From an uncultured Clostridium sp. (GTDB taxonomy: Bacteria; Bacillota; Clostridia; TANB77; CAG-508), in assembly GCA_900552135.1 (NCBI GenBank), contig URYN01000011.1, positions 1 to 53,194 on the forward strand: a DNA stretch of 53,194 nucleotides. The letters are read 5' to 3'. The notes under the pieces were generated by a model that was given only the letters and a program-made list of their open reading frames with translations, ran no database searches and had not been told where the DNA came from. A program made the translations under genes and the position numbers. Shown here piece after piece: positions 53,136-53,194 of the stretch (its first letter is position 1; every line of letters begins with the position of its first letter).

Positions 53136-53194
53136 ATGGAAGAAAATGCAAAATTTTTAAAATGTCCAATATGTGACAATATAATAGAATTAAT
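53136..53194 (+). CDS. Partial CDS at window edge, N-terminal CPIC zinc/iron motif
   Basis: Only the first 19 codons are present: MEENAKFLKCPICDNIIELI, cut by the window end. AAGGAGG lies 9 nt upstream. The CxxC soon after the start with NIIELI resembles the desulforedoxin-like N-terminus of desulfoferrodoxin (superoxide reductase), but other small metal-binding proteins start similarly. Confidence 0.45.
   Translation, partial: MEENAKFLKCPICDNIIEL

Overview
The window is chromosomal DNA from a strongly AT-rich, low-GC Gram-positive bacterium, most likely an uncultured gut-type member of the Clostridia. Signs of this are AGGAGG ribosome sites, -35/-10 promoters of the TTGACA-17-TATAAT kind, a T-box leader on valS, a complete acetyl-CoA carboxylase/FabI-type fatty-acid operon, a pta-ackA acetate pathway, and secreted proteins with the Clostridia-type prepilin leader GITLIALVVT. 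The genus cannot be named from the sequence alone.

Layout. 0-1.4 kb: a prepilin-leader surface protein with a C-type-lectin/FGE-like C-terminus that carries a diversity-generating-retroelement (DGR) style variable region. 1.4-5.5 kb: T-box-controlled valS and a DHH/DHHA2 phosphoesterase. 5.5-16.2 kb: a lipid block (acyl-CoA synthetase, biotin ligase, fabD-fabG-fabF-accB-fabZ-accC-accD-accA-fabI). The biotin ligase lies next to its presumed substrate AccB, and fabH, acpP and a regulator gene are absent from the window. 16.4-17.1 kb: an orphan membrane-anchored gene of different base composition. 17.2-22.8 kb: a TetR repressor with visible operators, facing an MMPL/RND exporter and a secreted heptad-repeat protein. 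22.8-23.1 kb: a putative small RNA with tandem repeats. 23.1-26 kb: a HAD phosphatase, a small ORF split by an (AC)14 microsatellite, and a second prepilin/DGR-type target followed by a compact stack of RNA hairpins. 26-30.5 kb: a short ftsZ, a ZIP transporter, a COG2509-type flavoprotein and rpmF. 30.7-37.7 kb: two paralogous polytopic membrane proteins, then der-plsY-gpsA. 37.8-41.7 kb: small unknown genes, the RNase P RNA, a second orphan gene and a RluD-type pseudouridine synthase. 41.8-46.4 kb: pta, two tandem acetate kinases and a tyrosine recombinase. 46.6-48 kb: a third orphan gene and a truncated rubrerythrin remnant. 48-51.4 kb: an FtsX-type ABC exporter (permease-ATPase-permease). 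51.4-53.2 kb: small housekeeping or stress genes, ending in a truncated CDS.

The most unusual signal is the surface-variation locus. Two proteins share an almost identical prepilin leader and an identical 27-bp upstream block. Both end in variable regions whose codons shift abruptly to C-ending NNC codons, the footprint expected from adenine mutagenesis of an AAC-rich template. No reverse transcriptase or template repeat is in the window, so diversification would have to act in trans. Directly upstream of the second target, a promoter and ribosome site lead into an ORF whose frame depends on the (AC)14 tract; loss of one AC unit would restore it. This suggests phase variation next to targeted hypermutation. 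Other points of note are a small family of GC-rich palindromic intergenic repeats, an FtsZ without the usual C-terminal tail, and an AccA in which the expected GGAH loop is missing and a charged insert is present.
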